Shown piece after piece: positions 8,441 through 9,967 of a stretch of DNA of 9,967 nucleotides; the first letter of the stretch is position 1, and every line of letters starts with the position of its first letter. Source of the DNA: an uncultured Mycoplasmataceae bacterium (lineage in GTDB: Bacteria; Bacillota_I; Bacilli_A; Mycoplasmatales; Mycoplasmoidaceae); NCBI GenBank assembly GCA_949283985.1, contig CASDUM010000100.1:1-9967 (forward strand), read 5' to 3'. The translations under genes and the position numbers were made by a program. Under the pieces are notes generated by a model. It saw only the letters and a list, made by a program, of their open reading frames with translations. It made no database searches and was not told the origin of the DNA.

Positions 8441-9287
8441 TTTTATTAATAGTTTTAAAATGTGTTTTACAAACATTTTTTAAGACTATTTTATTTTTTA
8501 TCTTTTCTAGTATTGGTAATATTTTACTATCAACTGACCCAAGAGGAAGTTTGATATTAATTTCATTGCTAATTTTATCTAATTCATTAATAAATTTATG
8601 TCTAGCTAAAATACTTGCGGCTGCAACAGCAATATATTTTGATTCTGCTTTTGTTTCTAGATGGTATTCACAATTTATTGATATATTAGCAATATCTAAA
8701 TGCTCTTTAAATTTATTATTTGTTGTATATTGATCAATAACTGCTACTTTATTGTTGTACTTTAAATCATTAATTGCATTAGTATGAAGAATTGTTTTTA
8801 TTACATTTATATTTTTATATTTATCAAATAATTCATTATACTCTTTTGGAGAAATGTATTTTATTGAATGAGGAACAATATCTTTTATATTAATTGCTAT
8901 TTTAGATATTTCTTTATCATTAAGTAATTTTGAATCTGTAATTTTGAAAGATGATATTTTTTCTTCAATTTCACTATTTATGTAGCAAGCGCAAACGGCT
9001 ACACCACCAAAAAAATTACCATTACCTGATTCATCACTTCCAACATTATATTTTTTAATATCTAATATTTGATTTTCAAGTTTCACGTTTAATAATTTTA
9101 AAATATTTTCATAAGACTTGCCTTGGATAAGTAATGTATTATTTTTATATATTGTGATAGTGTAATTTTTAGTTCTGAAAAAGTATTGAATCGAAGAGTT
9201 TGAATTATCATATAAATGAGACTTCATATATTTTAAAATAAGTTTAATTTCATTATCTGTTATTTTTTTAGAAAAAGTATTATTCAT
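8433..9287 (-). CDS. rnhC: Ribonuclease HIII
   Basis: The protein has 284 residues, close to the usual 300. The first 70 or so match the N-terminal TBP-like substrate-binding domain that separates HIII from HII. The catalytic domain has GSDESGNG (D85, E86), AVIDQY (D185) and ETKAESKYIAVAAASILAR (E211/E215 region, 211-229), with the usual LPLGS near 247-251. It cleaves the RNA strand of RNA-DNA hybrids using Mg2+ and so removes primers and R-loops in the cytosol. One oddity is that the family's DESGKGD reads DESGNGN here, replacing the Lys of the GKG loop that contacts the substrate backbone. An AGAGG ribosome binding site (9297-9293) lies five bases before the ATG. It shares a divergent palindromic promoter with divIVA. 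The stop lies inside the end of the glycosidase-like gene. Confidence 0.93.
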   Translation of the reverse strand: MNNTFSKKITDNEIKLILKYMKSHLYDNSNSSIQYFFRTKNYTITIYKNNTLLIQGKSYENILKLLNVKLENQILDIKKYNVGSDESGNGNFFGGVAVCACYINSEIEEKISSFKITDSKLLNDKEISKIAINIKDIVPHSIKYISPKEYNELFDKYKNINVIKTILHTNAINDLKYNNKVAVIDQYTTNNKFKEHLDIANISINCEYHLETKAESKYIAVAAASILARHKFINELDKISNEINIKLPLGSVDSKILPILEKIKNKIVLKNVCKTHFKTINKIN

Positions 9288-9292
9288 TTTTT

Positions 9293-9322
9293 CCTCTTGT
9301 ATTATTATAATAATATAAGAGG
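9293..9322. promoter_or_regulatory. Palindromic divergent promoter and twin ribosome binding sites (rnhC / divIVA)
   Basis: The 30 bases form an inverted repeat perfect at 14 of 15 pairs; only 9299 and 9316 differ. The outer arms CCTCTT and AAGAGG are the Shine-Dalgarno sequences of rnhC (minus) and divIVA (plus). The centre contains overlapping TATAAT boxes on both strands, plus 9306-9311 and minus 9309-9304. Transcripts would start near the opposite arms and have leaders of roughly ten bases. Confidence 0.65.
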
Positions 9323-9327
9323 TTTAG

Positions 9328-9678
9328 ATGTTTAAAAAAAATAAGGATATAGTGAAAATTATAAAAGAAAAAAAATTTAACAAAGAACTAACTACTGGTT
9401 ATGATGCGCTTGAAGTAGATACATTTTTAGACAATGTTATTAGATATATTATCGTTCTGGAACAAGAAAACGAAAGTTTAAAAAATAGAATCATGGAGAA
9501 AGAACAAGAAATTAAGAAAACTAAAAATGACTATGATAGTTTAAAAAGGGCATATGTTCTTTCAAGAAGTGAGCTTAATAAGTTAATTGAAGATGGATAT
9601 ATTAATCAAAAAGTTATTAAAGATATTTCGCTTATGAGAAATGAGATTGAAAATTTAAAATCTGATAAAGGTAAATAA
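9328..9678 (+). CDS. divIVA: DivIVA/GpsB-domain protein
   Basis: The protein has 116 residues. The N-terminal lipid-binding and dimerisation motif is clear: KKFNKELTTGYDALEVDTFLD at about 15-35, with F17, GYD 24-26, EVD 29-31 and FLD 33-35. A charged coiled coil follows from about residue 38 to 78, and a second helical stretch runs to the end. DivIVA-type proteins bind negatively curved membrane at poles and septa and recruit division or polarity partners. The length is closer to GpsB than to full DivIVA, and mollicutes have no cell wall, so the role is probably in division or cell shape (inference). AGAGG lies just before ATG 9328. The TAA stop shares its last A with the ATG of acpS, so the two genes form an operon. 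Confidence 0.9.
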   Translation: MFKKNKDIVKIIKEKKFNKELTTGYDALEVDTFLDNVIRYIIVLEQENESLKNRIMEKEQEIKKTKNDYDSLKRAYVLSRSELNKLIEDGYINQKVIKDISLMRNEIENLKSDKGK

Positions 9679-9967
9679 TGTCCATTGGAGTAGATATATT
9701 AGATAATAGAAGAATTAAATTAAAAAGTAATTTAATAAACAGAATATTATCTGATAAAGAATTAGAAATATTTAATAAATTAAGTAGTAAAAATCAAAAA
9801 AAACTTTTTTTTGCAACATTATGATCTTCAAAAGAATCAATTTTCAAACTTGGTATTAATGATTTTTCATACAAATCTTTATCTATCCTTCACAATGGTA
9901 ATGGTAAACCTTACTGTTTAGAATATCCAAAAATAAACTTATCAATTTCACATGAAAAAAGATATAC
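9678..9967 (+). CDS. acpS: Holo-[acyl-carrier-protein] synthase, 3' end cut off
   Basis: Ninety-six codons are visible, with one TGA read as Trp, before the right edge cuts the gene. The start MSIGVDILDNRRI matches the AcpS opening with the Mg-binding D6. LWSSKESIFKLG holds the second metal ligand, E53, in the family's WxxKEAxxK motif, with Ser in place of Ala. INLSISHEKRY corresponds to the SISH motif near 88-92. The enzyme transfers 4'-phosphopantetheine from CoA to a serine of acyl carrier protein in the cytosol. The usual length is about 105-125 residues, so only a small C-terminal part is missing. AAAGG at 9667-9671 within divIVA provides the ribosome binding site, six bases before the overlapping TAATG. 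Confidence 0.92.

Noticed and set aside
8440..8475. Possible terminator in the A/T-rich tail region of rnhC
   Set aside because: TATTAATA and TTTTAAAA palindromes are short, lie within the coding region and lack a stable GC-containing stem.
8551..8733. 60-codon plus-strand open frame
   Set aside because: It is antisense to the conserved ETKAESK and AAASILAR part of rnhC, so it is a shadow.

Overview
The window is about 10 kb of very AT-rich DNA from a mollicute (Mycoplasma/Spiroplasma-type bacterium) that reads UGA as tryptophan. All eight complete genes and the two edge-truncated ones only make sense with that code. I count 35 in-frame TGA codons and no in-frame TGG. Genes are short-spaced, and TATAAT-type -10 boxes are common. 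The species cannot be named from the sequence alone.

Positions 1-6474 look like an accessory, probably defence-related, region. A leftward gene of unknown function (1-247, runs off the left edge) carries a nine-base G/C homopolymer in codons 12-15, a typical setting for ON/OFF phase variation. Divergent from it is a two-gene rightward operon: an 1100-residue fusion of a PLD-family nuclease domain with a SNF2-type helicase (359-3661), overlapping by 16 bases a DUF262 (ParB-fold, GmrS-like) protein (3646-5001). A strong hairpin terminator follows. Next comes a separately promoted, apparently leaderless gene for a phage-type PAPS-reductase-family protein with a PP-loop and a four-cysteine Fe-S signature (5068-6474). 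This resembles DndC-type sulfur chemistry, but no dnd partner is visible.

Positions 6475-9967 are mostly core genes. They begin with a bidirectional terminator and a leftward HIT-family nucleotide hydrolase/transferase. A rightward family-1 glycosidase-like protein follows, in which both catalytic glutamates and other sugar-contacting residues are replaced. It meets ribonuclease HIII (rnhC, leftward) tail to tail with an 8-base overlap. A 40-base divergent promoter region, almost all of it one near-perfect palindrome, separates rnhC from a rightward divIVA-acpS operon with overlapping stop and start codons. acpS runs off the right edge.

The best candidates for something undescribed are the PLD-helicase/DUF262 pair with its possibly phase-variable divergent neighbour, and the intact but probably non-catalytic glycosidase-like protein. 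There is no gene-free stretch over 300 bases, and I saw no tRNA, rRNA, CRISPR array or insertion sequence.
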